NCBI GenBank assembly: GCA_027475525.1
Contig: JAMWFC010000009.1
Location: 1,054,001 to 1,118,000, forward strand
Direction: 5' to 3'
DNA from: Macrolepiota albuminosa
Taxonomy: Eukaryota; Basidiomycota; Agaricomycetes; Agaricales; Agaricaceae
DNA: 64,000 bases
Shown: piece after piece, positions 11,828 through 23,435 of the stretch
Layout of the letters: each line of letters begins with the position of its first letter
Numbering within the stretch: the first letter of the stretch is position 1
Notes under the pieces: model-generated
Database searches by the model: none
What the model saw: only the letters and a program-made list of their open reading frames with translations
Told to the model about the DNA's origin: nothing
Translations under genes and position numbers: made by a program

Positions 11828-13144
11828 ATGGACAGTGTCGCTCCACAGGTCGACGATTTAAGCCTGCATGATCCTGCGATGATAGAACTTGATGAAGCGT
11901 TCGTGATCGTTCCGTGAGTTCTATCCACGTTGAGCTCCGGTAAAGAAAGATCAATGTATTCAAAATGGAGAATAAAAGGTCGCAGAAGGCGAAGAAAAAA
12001 CACGCTGAACGTTGCCTCCTGAACGATGGCAGGCCTGAAGACCTTTTCATGGATGATCCAAAAGACACTGATGTCATCATCCCGTGAGTTGTTTGTCTCT
12101 TTAGCTAGCTCATTTACGACCGATGTTGCCTTATGAAGTATCATCGGTATAACGGGAGCTGGTAAAAGCAGTGTATTTATTTACTTATTATTAATTTGTT
12201 TGACAGCATAATGACCCGGAGGTAGTTCATCAATAATCTGCTCGGGCAAGACAATGTCGCCTGTGTAGGTCATGACCTCTCTTCTCAGACGGATCAAATC
12301 CAACATGTCATATATCCACACCCTTATCAACAAGGAAATCGCGTGATTGTCATTGATACACCAGGCTTCGACCATACCACTGTGGATGACAGAGAGATCT
12401 TGAGACGTATTGCCGTATGGCTGGCCAGATCGTAAGATTCGCTCGTACATGATGCACTCTCCTTGCACTCATATAATTATTTTCTTCCTAGATACCATGC
12501 AGAGATGAAACTTGCTGGGATCATCTATCTCCACGAAATATCCCAGAACAATATCCTCCCTGCGCGAAGGAATTTCGACACGTTCAACAAACTGTGTGGT
12601 CCCAGTTCCATCAAAAATGTTGTACTTGCTACAACTAAATGGAGCGACATTCCCGAGAAGGTCGGTGAAAAACGTGAGAAATTATTGAAGGATGATCATT
12701 GGAAGGACATGCTGGAAAATGGTTCTGTCATGCTTCGGTACGAAGGCACACAGGACTCTGCTCGGAGTATAATCGACCAGGTCCTCATGCACAAACCTCT
12801 TGATGCTGTCCAGATTCAGAGGGAGTTGATCGACCTGAACAAAATTCTTGCAGAGACCGAGGCCGGCCGCAGTCTCTACTACAGCCTGAACGGGTTGCTT
12901 GAAGCACGGAAAATGACTGCTGCACGATTGCACGAGCAAGGGAGTGTTTACCCTGAATACAGTCGGATAATGTTGGAGACCGATCAGAAAATTCGGTCAT
13001 TGCTATACAAGATCAAAAGTATGAATAGCCCTTCACTTTCGAAGATCAAGGTTTGGTTCAATGTACGTACAAAGTCTCAATGTCCTATAGTTACTCATTC
13101 TGATGTAGGGGAGATATCGGAGCAAAGAAAAAATTCGTGATTGA
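11828..13144 (+). CDS. AIG1/septin-type P-loop GTPase with two possible first exons
   Basis: The core exons are 12139-12172, 12226-12431, 12492-13062 and 13109-13144. Splicing joins the G1 motif GITGAGKSSFINNLLG, a G3 motif VIDTPGFD (exon 3) and a G4-like ATTKW (exon 4), the pattern of fungal AIG1-like small GTPases. The C-terminal part is helical and charged. Two alternative first exons fit equally well in phase. One is 11828-11913, ending in DEAFVIVP; the other is 11965-12083 with its own ATG, ending in DTDVIIP. Both are followed by GTGAGT and both can join the exon at 12139. With the second, the product is 321 residues. Role unknown. The last exon lies inside a 77-bp duplication, and the coding end uses the first copy. 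Confidence 0.75.
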
Positions 13145-13238
13145 GCCGTAATCAAAATCAGCTATAGTTACTCATTCTGATGTAGGGGAGATATCGGAGC
13201 AAAGAAAAAATTCGTGATTGAGCCGTAATCAAAATCAG
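13085..13238. repeat. Exact 77-bp tandem duplication
   Basis: Positions 13085-13161 and 13162-13238 are identical over exactly 77 bp and differ immediately outside. The unit spans the last intron end, the last exon and the stop of the GTPase gene. It is one of twelve 77-bp duplications in the window, probably unmerged contig overlap. Confidence 0.95.
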
Positions 13239-13285
13239 TCACGTCTTGAAGCATCAGATATCTTGGACAGTTTCTCAATACATAT

Positions 13286-13574
13286 TGTTGAGATAGATCC
13301 TGCATCCCTCGTTATTCTAAGTTTCGATCACTATTTCCTTATTTATAATTTTACTTACTAATGTTACAATTTTCTCCGTAACACACCTCAGTCGCTTACC
13401 ATTATCTGTGGTCGCTTCTGAGGTGTGTATACTTACATTATAACTCCCAACTTACTTACTGATTCTATCTACCTAGTTAATACTTACTTTATTGTTTAAC
13501 AGGTAGATATCAATACAGTCGCTTACCATTATCTGTGGCCGCTTCTGAGTTAATACTTACTTTATTGTCTAACA
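13286..13574 (+). mobile_element. Solo Ty1/copia LTR with 5-bp target duplication
   Basis: The 289-bp sequence starts TGTTGAGAT and ends TCTAACA. It aligns along its whole length with the reverse complement of the LTRs of the copia element at 27426-32588, including two copies of the hairpin motif 'cagtcgcttaccatta...gcgacc...ctgag'. It is flanked by the direct repeat CATAT (13281-13285 and 13575-13579). No internal element sequence remains, so it is a solo LTR left by LTR-LTR recombination, clearly more diverged than the 27-kb element. Confidence 0.92.
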
Positions 13575-13878
13575 CATATTGCGTGTTCAGATATCCGATT
13601 TAAACCTCGGTCTATCTATGGAACATTCTATGTCATCTTGGCATGAAGTCACGGTGCTTCTCGGACAGACGTACGTCTGACATGACCTTCTTCAAAGAGT
13701 CACCGTGGTTTATCTCCACCTGACCTATATAATTCGACTCCGCTCAATAGGCTTTATTACTCTGCTTCTTCACGAGGGGGCTTACGACTTGCTCCTGATT
13801 TTCCTCTATAAGTCACGATCATCGAAGTTCTACTAAACGAAGATTACCTTTTCGAAGCACTACTCAATCCGCTCAACT
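13575..13878 (+). promoter_or_regulatory. Promoter region of the butanediol dehydrogenase-like gene
   Basis: A TATA-like TATATAA lies at 13726-13732, about 150 nt before the ATG. A perfect 14-bp palindrome CAGACGTACGTCTG sits at 13666-13679, flanked by inverted CACGGTG (about 13650) and CACCGTG (about 13702), which is a candidate operator. The solo LTR ends directly upstream and could influence expression. Confidence 0.4.
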
Positions 13879-15540
13879 ATGAAAGCAGCGAGGTATTATG
13901 GTCCAGGCGACATTCGCGTGGAGGATATAGCAGAACCCGCGGCGAGCACGGGTCAAGTGAAAGTCAAGGTCTGTTCGAGTTCAATCGATGTTTGTGATCG
14001 TCTACCAACTTAAGATCGAAATAAACGCAGGTCGCCTGGTGAGCCCCTGGCCTCAGTAGATTGCTAACCTATGTCCCTTAAGACTCTCCTAGGGCCGGAA
14101 GTATGTTGCTCTCGATTTTTTCATCGATATGGCCTCGGTGACATGATTATCTCTTCCCCTAGTTTGTGGCAGCGATCTGCATGCATACCTTGGTCCAATC
14201 CCCAAGTACGCGAATTCAGTTCCTGATGAAGTTACTGGAGAAACCGCCCCAATAACTCTTGGCCATGAGTGAGCTCACCTTGTTATCTTCTATACATTTT
14301 CTGCCTCTCATGGTTTTTTTTCAGGTTTTCCGGCACTATCGTAGAGCTCGGACCGGGCGTAGACAAGAGTAAATGGAGTCTAGGGACGAATGTCGTGATG
14401 TGAGGACATATGCTTCCATCTAGGCACGGATCTGTCACTTGACCTCACCGCGTGTCCACAGTGAGCCGGTCATCTCGTGCATGAAAATTGATACTTGTCA
14501 AGCTTGTGCGTCAGGAAGCCGGAACTTATGCCCTCGGTGTAATTTTATCGTACGTTTCCGAGTAGATCGCTGTTTTGGTTGGAATGTATTGACAATTAAC
14601 AGGGGATCGGTGGCTGGGGAGGAGGCCTCTCAGAGTTCATCACAATCGATACTAAATACTTGCACGTCCTTCCACAAGGCGTGCCTAGTAAGTAATCGCA
14701 TGTTTTGCTTGTTTTGGATCATTCTCATTTGAGAAATCCAGTGGATATTGGTGCATGTATCGAGCCTCTTGCAGTCGCCTGGTATGCGATCAAGAGGTCA
14801 GGATTCAGCCCTGGCAAAAGCGTTCTAGTTCTTGGAGCAGGACCAGTACGTCATACACCACAATTGACAATTCGGTATTGAAACGAGCGCATGGTCTAGA
14901 TCGGTCTATTTTTAATCAAGGTCCTCCGGTATGAGCATTTATTAATGTTTGAGGAATTCATGGAGCCGGCTGACCATACCATACTAGATCTTTCGATCCT
15001 TCCGCTATCATCATCTCGTCAGAGCCAGCAACTTTGCGCCGTGAACAGGCTAGCAAACATGGCGCGTCGATTTCGCTTAACCCTCTGAGTGTCGATGTAC
15101 CTCAAGAGGTCCTGAAAGCAACAGGTGGTATCGGAGTAGACATCGTTTTCGATGCTGCAGGCACACAAGCTGGTCTGGATGCTGGTCTTCTCAGTGTTAG
15201 ATCCCGTGGAACGTTTGTAAACATCGCACTCTGGGAGAAAAATCCAACTATAAATGCCAATTTACTTTGGGTGAAAGAGATCTCGGTGACAGGTTAGGTG
15301 ACATTATGCTTTTCCTTAATGAAGTATCCTGAGGCGTCCTTTCCAGGGTCAGCAGCTTATGATCGCGTGCACCCAGAGCTTTTGGCAGCTGTGGGATCAG
15401 GGAAAATACCTGGAATCGAGGATTTAATTACTCGTAGGATTGCACTTGAGGACCTTGTTGAGAAAGGATTCAATGCTTTAATACACGACAGGGATGCACA
15501 TAGTCAGTCTTTTACCAGGTTGAAGCTCTCGATTCATTAA
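13879..15540 (+). CDS. Zinc-dependent 2,3-butanediol dehydrogenase-like protein, 11 exons
   Basis: Exons: 13879-13968, 14031-14038, 14093-14100, 14163-14268, 14325-14399, 14462-14549, 14603-14687, 14742-14845, 14900-14928, 14988-15292 and 15347-15540; together 363 residues. This is a medium-chain zinc alcohol dehydrogenase. Catalytic-zinc residues are in CGSDLHAYLGP and GHEFSG. A structural-zinc cysteine cluster is in CMKIDTCQACASGSRNLC. The NAD-binding loop is GAGPIG, formed across the exon 8/9 junction, and the C-terminal region has 'GGIGVDIVFDAAGTQ'. Overall shape fits Bdh1-type (R,R)-butanediol or related polyol dehydrogenases; the substrate is not determined by sequence. Exons 2 and 3 are only 8 nt each, but both are needed to restore the conserved segment VAWAGICGSDLH. 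Confidence 0.88.
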
Positions 15541-16826
15541 CACTTTTGACAGTTAAAATCCTTGTAAACCCATCAGGCACGAAGTCTAGGCTTTAGGAGG
15601 GATTCATTATCACTAGTACAGATATTACAATGTTGATGCTTTTGAAACATTCACAGCATTCACAGGTAACAATGATTAGAATTCGAAAAAAAACCTATGG
15701 TGTAAGAAGGACTTCAACACAGACTCCGTACAGTCGACTATAGAGATGTTCATGTTCGTCCAGCGACTTCAGAATGTCCGCGCGAGGCATCTAGTGCATT
15801 TCGTGAGGGCGATTTACTGCATCATGATCGGTTAAACGGTCGAACGATTTGCGAGGACTTGCTAGGGCCTTAGGCCTTAGGCCTTAAGCAGCAGACTTCA
15901 GGAGTTTGCCTCAGGACCCCTCACTCAGACTGGTCCGCGGCCATCTCGCCCAGTCTAGTTGTTCATATACACTTTTTACTATCAGCAAAAAATTGCCAAG
16001 TCATTCCAATAGACCAATTTGAAGCGAGCTCTAGTCCTCAGCAATTGATTGGAAACCAGATTGCGAAGAAAGTGCGTAAAGCCGATATTAGAGCGACGCC
16101 TGCAGAGTCGTCATCCTACACAAATGATCGAGTCGGAGGAAAAATGGACAATGATTCAAACCAGATATCCAGTGCTTAATTCCGTACGTATACTGAAAGG
16201 TAAAACATTGATAAGAAAATTTCTCGGTCCGAGCTCCAAGAATGAATACGTTATTACCGGTAGGACTGATATTGCGATGCCAATTTCAGTAATGTCTGGA
16301 CCTTATTGGTAAACCAGCAATGTGTATCATCGCAGCGCCTGATCTATCTAGACAGTGAGGGATACCCCACACATAAATCCGCGAAACAAAAAGAGGAAGT
16401 AAAAATAAATAATACAAACGAATCCAGAACGAAAGATAAGAAGAATATAAAAAAAAGTAATGGAGGTAAAAATGAATAAAAAAGAAAAAGAGGAATAAAA
16501 AAGAAGAAAAGGTAATTTAATGTCCCAGGATATATATAAACAACGGTCCCGAAGAAAACTCCGAGGAAAGGTGGGACGGGGTAACTGACGAAGCCTCAAA
16601 AGGTGTCTCCGAAGTAGAGCCTCTCAAAGCTTCGGAATTGATGCGTCCAAGGCGTCGTAAGGTGGAGCACGGACATTAAGCTGGACGGCAGCAAAATGGA
16701 AGTTTATTCGAGCATGGCAGGTCATGGTTGTAGGCGGGTAGCACAATGTCGGATGCAACAGGTAGGGTAAAAGACATTGATTCGTTCAGTCGTTATTGTC
16801 GAAAAGCAATAAAAATAACAAAACCA
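15541..16826. other. Intergenic region with low-complexity tracts
   Basis: Contains a short GGCCTTA tandem run at about 15867-15891. A purine-rich, A-rich tract lies at about 16385-16510; its minus-strand translation is a spurious phenylalanine-rich frame. A frame at 16049-16312 has no recognisable motif. No gene is supported. Confidence 0.4.
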
Positions 16827-17569
16827 TCAGAATATTGATGGGGCAGGTGATGGTAGTGATGGTGACGATGATGGTGACGATGACGACGACGGAGAGGAAG
16901 GTGATGGCACATATGTGCGGGTCGAAGAAGTCATTGGTCGAGCTGGTGGGCGGCTCGATGGTCGTCTATACGTCTGTGGACAAAACAATTGGAATTAAAA
17001 TTCGCAGAAGTACTGGACCACATACATGTCTCGACATGATCATTTTCGCCATCGATAGTGGCTCTTTTGACTGGTATATAGCCGGTACTGAGAAAAAAAA
17101 GGTTCAAAGACGGAGAAAACATAAGGAAAGTTTTTAACGAACAAGGTGTTTCGAACGTGGGACCACCTCTCCTGCCTCGCACAGTCTGCCACGGTGGTGA
17201 AGAGCGCTTCTCTTGCATGCCGACACCTTTTCCATGACTCTCGTTCCCTGGCACAGCTAACGATACAGGTAGTGAAGGGAGACTATCCCATGTGAACTGT
17301 CTCCATCGCCACAGCGAACGGTGTTGCCGTGATCCGTCTGACGAGTCAGCCGCTTTCTCCTCGACCTGCACATGGGCTTGTTTCTGCGGCGATGCTCCGT
17401 TGTATTTGCTGAGGCAAACAAAAACTACCCGGACAAAGGAAAGCAGGACAAGAGAGGCCAGCAGCGAAAGAAGGACGGAAGAGTTTGATGGGAGGGAATG
17501 GGCGAGGGAAGAGAGGGAGATGGACGAGATGGACATTGAGCTCGTCGGAATTTGACGGAGGAGCATCAT
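16827..17569 (-). CDS. Small single-pass membrane protein, Ser/Pro-rich tail, unknown function
   Basis: Exons 17569-17143, 17087-17026 and 16973-16827 (introns 55 and 52 nt) join to 211 residues starting MMLLRQIP. A transmembrane segment (SSVLLSLLASLVLLSFVRVV) lies at residues ~27-48. It is followed by a polar region with 'WDSLPSLPVSL' and a basic stretch. The middle exon gives 'YQSKEPLSMAKMIMSRHTYR', and the tail is a serine/proline-rich stretch ending PSIF. The middle-exon block reads like a conserved motif because both flanking introns must be spliced to reach it. I do not know the function. The upstream continuous frame begins with TTG, so the first ATG was used. Confidence 0.6.
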
Positions 17570-18205
17570 CGTAGGCAACGGCGACGAGACTACGAACAAC
17601 AGCGAGAACAAGGCTGGTCGTGGTCGTGGGCGATGCGAACAAACGCGCTGATAATACTAAATACAGCTTTCGGCATTTTCCGAGCTCTTGCGGTCCGCCG
17701 CTGCAGATCTGCTATTTTGTCTCCCGCTCATCCTTAGTGCCGCTCTATATAGGATTATGCTTGATTGCAAACTATTTCGGCATTATGTACTAATGTTCTT
17801 TGGCAGTGGAATCTGGGTCATCTCCATACAATGAACAATGCTAGAGTCAATGCAAGGCTGGTGATCCCACGGTCTCCTTCGTTTTTGTCATGAGTCCTGA
17901 CTTCTGTTATTCTCATGGAAACAAATTTCGCATGATTGAGCTATTACGGCTGGACCTTAATTCACGTGAACGATAATCCTGACATAGGAACCACTTTTGC
18001 AAATGTTCGGAAGATACCTTTGGGATGAACTTAAAAGCTTGAACGCACAATGCCGCCGTTAGTGTGGAGGAGTCAAGGAAAAAGAACGGCAGAAGATAAA
18101 CCCTATTACAGATACACCATGAGAAATAACTTAGATATCATACTGGTATTGTCTTGGGTGTTGGGGTAACCCAACAAATAGATACATTACAGGTCGTACA
18201 CCCCA
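17570..18205. other. Intergenic region
   Basis: Upstream of the small membrane protein gene and downstream of antiporter copy 1. No gene, repeat or clear regulatory site is seen. Confidence 0.4.
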
Positions 18206-21200
18206 CTAGGGCGCATCGACCGTAGCCTGGAGAATCAAGAGGCTCGCGCGGGTATTGCTTGCGACAAACGCAGTACCCACATCTCCGAGTGTCCTGGGTA
18301 CCGACGAGCTGATAGATGCACCAGCCTCCGTGATCACCGTCTTTAGCTCAGCCGCATGCGCTTCCACCGCCATTCTCCTCGACCTACCAGTGACCACAAT
18401 CAAATCTCTGGCAGAGTCCGTTTGTGGTATCTCTCTGGTGTATTCTATGATGGTGTGCAGAGGCTTCGCAGTCTCAAGCGTTCTGAACGAAATACGAGAG
18501 AGAGCGGTAGCTGTTTCCACATCATGAGGTACGGATGCAGCGGCGTAACGGTCCCAGGTAAGATTATCGGCGGTTTCGGAAGCAAGGCGAGTATGAGTAT
18601 CGTGTTGAGCATAGACGGTGTCCCCGGCAGCGAGAGTCTGGATTGAGTAGGGTCTAATGAATTCACCCGCTGATTGAGTTACAACTACGAATGCTTACCT
18701 GAAGGACAATGGGAATGGACGAGGATGCATCTATGACATCTTTCTTGTCCATATCTGTACTGTTACGAGATAGACCTTCAGTCTTGATGATCCTTACGAC
18801 AGTAGCTTGTATTGAAGGGTTACGAGCCATTTGAACGATAAAAGAGAGCGCCAAGCGATCATCCGGTCCGCCGATGAAAGGTAAAAAGAGGTGTTGAGTA
18901 CCGGACCTGTGGTGGGGTGTCGAAATACCGCGATCAACGAAGAGTGCCACATTGCTCGAGGAGGTAGAAAATACACTGCGAATGAACTCCGAGTATACGA
19001 CCGAGCTTGTGGGGTCTTGAGTACTAGTATGAGTAGCATTTCTGTGGAAAATTCCATCGAAGGGATTATGAGCATGGCTGTCAGACTCGTCGTCAACGTC
19101 TGTCGACCCTCTGGACCACGGCACAATGATCATTTGCGAATCGGTCTCTGAAGCATGCTTATGAACTTGAGCAGGAAATTCATCTTGGTTAACAACTGAG
19201 AGTGCGGCAGATACCAGAAGGTTATTAAGGTACCCAAAAGTACGGAAAACAGAAAGGATAGGATCGGTGGATGCCAACGACTCGGCGGCCTGTGACTTGA
19301 GCACCGCGGAGCCACGACTGGTCAATTCAATGAGGCGAAGAGCATTGATTGAAATTTGATAGGAGCCACGCGCGACGGCAGATTTCTCAAAGGATATCTC
19401 GGATCCATCAGAGGAATTGCGAACATTAGACAAAGGCATCTCGCCTGGTTGAAGAAGATGCGCAATTGTCATAGCCGCTGGCAGTTGCTCTATCTTGTCC
19501 AAGACCAGCGCGAACCTCGTTTTGTGATCATCCCTCGAAGACGAGCGAGAATTGGCCCCACCTTCTAAAGAATGATCTGGTTTAGGCCTATCACGCGTCC
19601 GATATTTTTCAGGATAGAACAAGAGGGTTAAGGGAGTTGTAAGAAAGGTCAAGATGACCGCGTGGACGACAAACATGGAGAAACTGCGGGTGTCCAGGAT
19701 GTTTGCTTGTAAACCAATGTTCAGCACGATTAGTTCTACAAGACTATGTTCCATATACACATCAGTTAACTGCCTGCAATCACAACGATGTAAGACGTCA
19801 CCCTTTGCAACTCATCAAAGACCCAACAGCTCCCGACTCACGCCAGTTGAACCCTGTCGCCATAGCAGCTCCAAAGCATGGGACGAATTTAGCAAAAAAG
19901 GCAACCACGCAGATCAAAATAGTGTAACCCCAAGTCTTGCCAGTATTCATAAGACCAAGGTTGGTCTTCAGTCCGGACAAGGTAAAGTACTATCAACGTA
20001 ATCAAGATCATGACATTCCCAAATACACTTACATACGTACCAGTGGAAGGAAGACTATTGTGACCAAATCTTCAAGCTTCTCTACCAAGGAAATCGCATA
20101 GCCGTTTTCATGAGGAATGATAAGACCGGCCACGAAGCCACCTGCGTTTTAATTCATGTGAGTAAAGTGATGAGATTATTGGTCGTTGTGTTACCAAAAA
20201 TGGCGTGGATTCCAATAATGTCTGTGAAAAAAGCAGATGCAAGCACGAGTATAAGCGTCAATGCCATCATTCCCGTCGTCGGCGCGCCTCGCTCCAGACT
20301 CCCAGTCCGCCTCGCAAGCCACTTGTATGCCCAGCGAACCGGATAGAAAAGGAAAATGATATATCCCGCTGATGCGAGGAGAACATAAAGAGCGGTTAAG
20401 CCCGAGGCAGCATTGACGAGTGCAACTGTCAAAGCCAATAGAATCCAGCCCACGACATCGTTGCCGACTCCAGCAGCGAGTGTGACACTTCCTACTGTGG
20501 TTTCCAGTAATTTGAGTTCCGTCAGTATCCGGCAAAGAACGGGAAATGCGGTAATGCCGACAGCGACCGCGGTGAAGAGTAAAAAATAACCATAGTTGAC
20601 ATTAGGATTAATGAACTCCTTGTAGACTCCCACACCAAGTGCAGCACCCAAGCCGAGAGGCACCACGAGGCCGGCGATGGAGATTGAGGACGCCGCGACG
20701 AAATGGCGTTTCACAGCCTTGGTATCAATTTCTAGGCCAACCAAAAATAAGAAAATGACTAGGCCAATGGTGCTAGTAAGCGTAAGCCCTGCGTTGCCCG
20801 CATCTGGGAAAATGCGATCTTTGAAATGAGGGATGCGACCCATGACTGAAGGACCCAGAAATATGCCCGCGATGACCTCTGAGATGACACGAGGTTGACG
20901 AATTCGATTAAACAGCAGAGCTAACGCCTGGGTCATTGCAAGTATAATGACTGTTGGCAATAAGCTCAAGAAGAATGAATACTGTATGAAAGACAAACAC
21001 ACCGAGCTGAACAACCCATAGACGAAAGGGATCTGAAGCGTTATAAGTCACTGGGTTATCACCTGAAATGACCCCGCCCTATGAGAACCTCAGAGTTAGG
21101 ATAGAGTAAAGCTGAAGAGGAAACAACACACCTGTTCAGCAGCCTTTCTTGGTACTAGCCCCCGAGAGAAGTGTAGAACAAGCTCGGAGAGTTCCCCCAT
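18206..21200 (-). CDS. KHA1: KHA1-like K+/H+ antiporter, copy 1 (probable frameshift)
   Basis: Exons 21200-21132, 21078-20195, 20141-20041, 19989-19802, 19743-18699 and 18637-18206, with introns placed as in copy 2. The N-terminal half is a CPA2 sodium/proton exchanger domain with about 12 membrane segments, for example 'ISEVIAGIFLGPSVMGRI' and 'GVGNDVVGWILLAL'. The C-terminal half is cytosolic and USP-like. In yeast Kha1 exchanges K+ for H+ in Golgi-type membranes. Compared with copy 2, this copy has 4 extra bases at about 20970-20985, just after 'LWVVQLGVFV'. The joined exons total 2719 nt (not a multiple of 3), whereas 2715 nt would give 904 residues. Translation might still begin downstream, but membrane segment 1 would be affected. 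Everything after the shift is intact, so the damage is recent or an error. Confidence 0.85.
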
Positions 21201-23435
21201 GGTACGGCACAGCTGGAAGGTCGAACTTGAATCACCGACAGTTGACCTTTAAAGGGATAGTAAATCAAATTCTGATGCCTTGCAAACATTTTTATCAGCG
21301 GTTGATGCTTAATATTAAGAAGTCGTCAAGGACAAGCAAACCCCGAGTGGTCATGGACCGCGTGTGAACGGAATGCATCGGCTATCATATTGACGGCCGC
21401 CGGCTGACAAGGGAAAATCGTGGTTCCATTCCATTGATTCCTTGACGTTTAGCTGCCACACAAGACATCAGCTCACGGTAAATAACGTACAGTGTTCACC
21501 AGTATTTCTTAGAATACGATGGTCTCCAGGTCGACGGTTTCACACCGACACTGGCAGCACCCAAGCATTGACTCTGAATCTTTCGATCAGTCTTGGCCGA
21601 CAAGTGATGGAGAAAACATTTTGATGCGCGTTTTGTCGATCCCCTAAGTATCCACTGCGAGCAATGCAAGCTTTATGTATCACCTGTATGTTTCATATTT
21701 CAGTATCCAGACAGGCTCGACGTCTCGTGGTATCAACGATCTTATATCCTTAAAAGTCAGCATATGAAGTTGGCGAAAGTATGTGACGTCGCCTCTCGAT
21801 TGCTGCGGCTCCAAGTCCTATTCATAGCGTTACCTCATCTCTTCCCGATGGTGCCAGATTACCACGCCTTTCTTGTTCCAAGGCGTACTTGTTACCACCA
21901 CCATAACTTGATTCTTTGACCTTCGTGCGACGCACATTCATTTTTTCTGTCGCACTTCCTATCATGTTATAGCACAGGCTCTCCGGATTCGGCCTGGCCG
22001 TTGCACAAATCCAGCGACGCTTAATAGTGCTGGCGTCTGCCCTGCTTTTTCATATCCTCACTGGCTGGCAAAGTTTGCTCCAAACTTGGCTATGACCGCG
22101 ACCTATTTGGTGATCAGTGGACAAGTATCCGAGCTAGCGTTGTCTCATGCCGTGGTTGTATTAGGTTTTTCGCTTAAAAATCTAGTCATTAGTGGGCGGA
22201 GACGCAGCTCTGACCTGCAGTCTTCGTCTTTCTGCTTACCGCAAGCCCTCCCAAACCTACCACACCTGTCTCATTGTTTGAGGGTGACCCTCCGCGAATG
22301 GATGTCATGAAAGGTTTGTTTCATCATACTTCTACAAATGGAGCGCGAAGCACGAAACCCTTTTAGAATCTTTACACTTGGTTCTCGACTGGCAGCTGGT
22401 ACCGGAAGTATCAATGTACTTTACATTCATACCTAGGAGCGAAACTTACAACCGTTCATCTTTATTTTAACCAGTCCCATCGACTGGAATACTATGCGAC
22501 CAAAGTCGAGGGACCTTGTCATGTATAAGCGGACTGAGGAGTTGGTGGAGACTTACACACCAATGGTTAATCTAAAGAAGACCTTTTCTAAGATTACGAT
22601 TGCTCCTTCAGATTGCTGTTGCACAACTTTGAGTGATTGATATTCCGACTTGGTAAACTTGGGCCTAGATTCAAATGCGTCTGGCCAATATGATCACAAA
22701 TTGTCGAATTTTTGAAGGTACAAAATCATGTCCCGAATGGGAAAGAGGACGAGTCATGCTGCCATATCAAGCCCCAAGTGAAGGTTCAATCGAAGTTTTC
22801 ATGGTCAACAGCAATACTGGAACCCCATGTATTGCGCTTGAAGATTGAGGCCAGGCAGTTCTGATAACTTTTAACATTCAAAATCCGGATAATATCATTT
22901 GATGATACATCTTGTTCATCCCTGCCAGTAAGAAGTTCGAGTTGTTGGATAGACATGGTAAGACGGTAGAGTGCAGTATTGAGGAAGGCAATGCGTGGTA
23001 GAGTCGTTGAGTTCAATATGTTATCAAGGAAAATGAAGATGGTTAATGGCCTATATCGAGATCGGCCGAAAGCATTAAACAATCTTTTGCAGACTGAATA
23101 CATTGAACCAACAAGGACGAAATAGACACGCCCTGGCCTTCTCCTATTCCGTACCCTGCAATGACAGTGCTGAATCTGCACCAGGAGCCAATGAAAGATG
23201 GAAGAGCAGTAACACTCGTTGTCTTCGCTCTCTCAGACCCTAGTGGTCACTGAAACAGTTGGTAAATCATTGACCCAGTATGTTCATCTCAGCTTTGAAA
23301 GCTCATACATACACCCCAACATTTGGTCTGGAAACACTGATACATGATGAGAACAACTTGCATAAACAACTTACAGGTCTTACTCGTCCATTCAGCATAG
23401 TACTCAACCGCAAACTCGCATCATTAACCCAGAAG
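21201..23435. other. Spacer between the antiporter copies
   Basis: No gene is recognised. A minus-strand frame at 22786-23181 and a plus frame at 22086-22310 have no motif. The part near 21200 holds the promoter of copy 1. Confidence 0.4.

Noticed and set aside
13085..13238. Duplicated last exon of the GTPase as an alternative C-terminus
   Set aside because: Length is exactly 77 bp, like eleven unrelated sites; artefact is the simpler explanation.
13380..13560. Repeated hairpins considered as a CRISPR-like array or ncRNA
   Set aside because: They are the paired hairpin motifs normal for this copia LTR family and occur at the same places in the intact LTRs.
16348..16599. Phe-rich minus-strand ORF resembling a membrane protein
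   Set aside because: Produced by a purine-rich low-complexity tract; not a credible protein.
20154..21014. Start of antiporter copy 1 at 21014
   Set aside because: The codon there is TTG; the real first exon is 21200-21132 by comparison with copy 2, and the frame break is an insertion.
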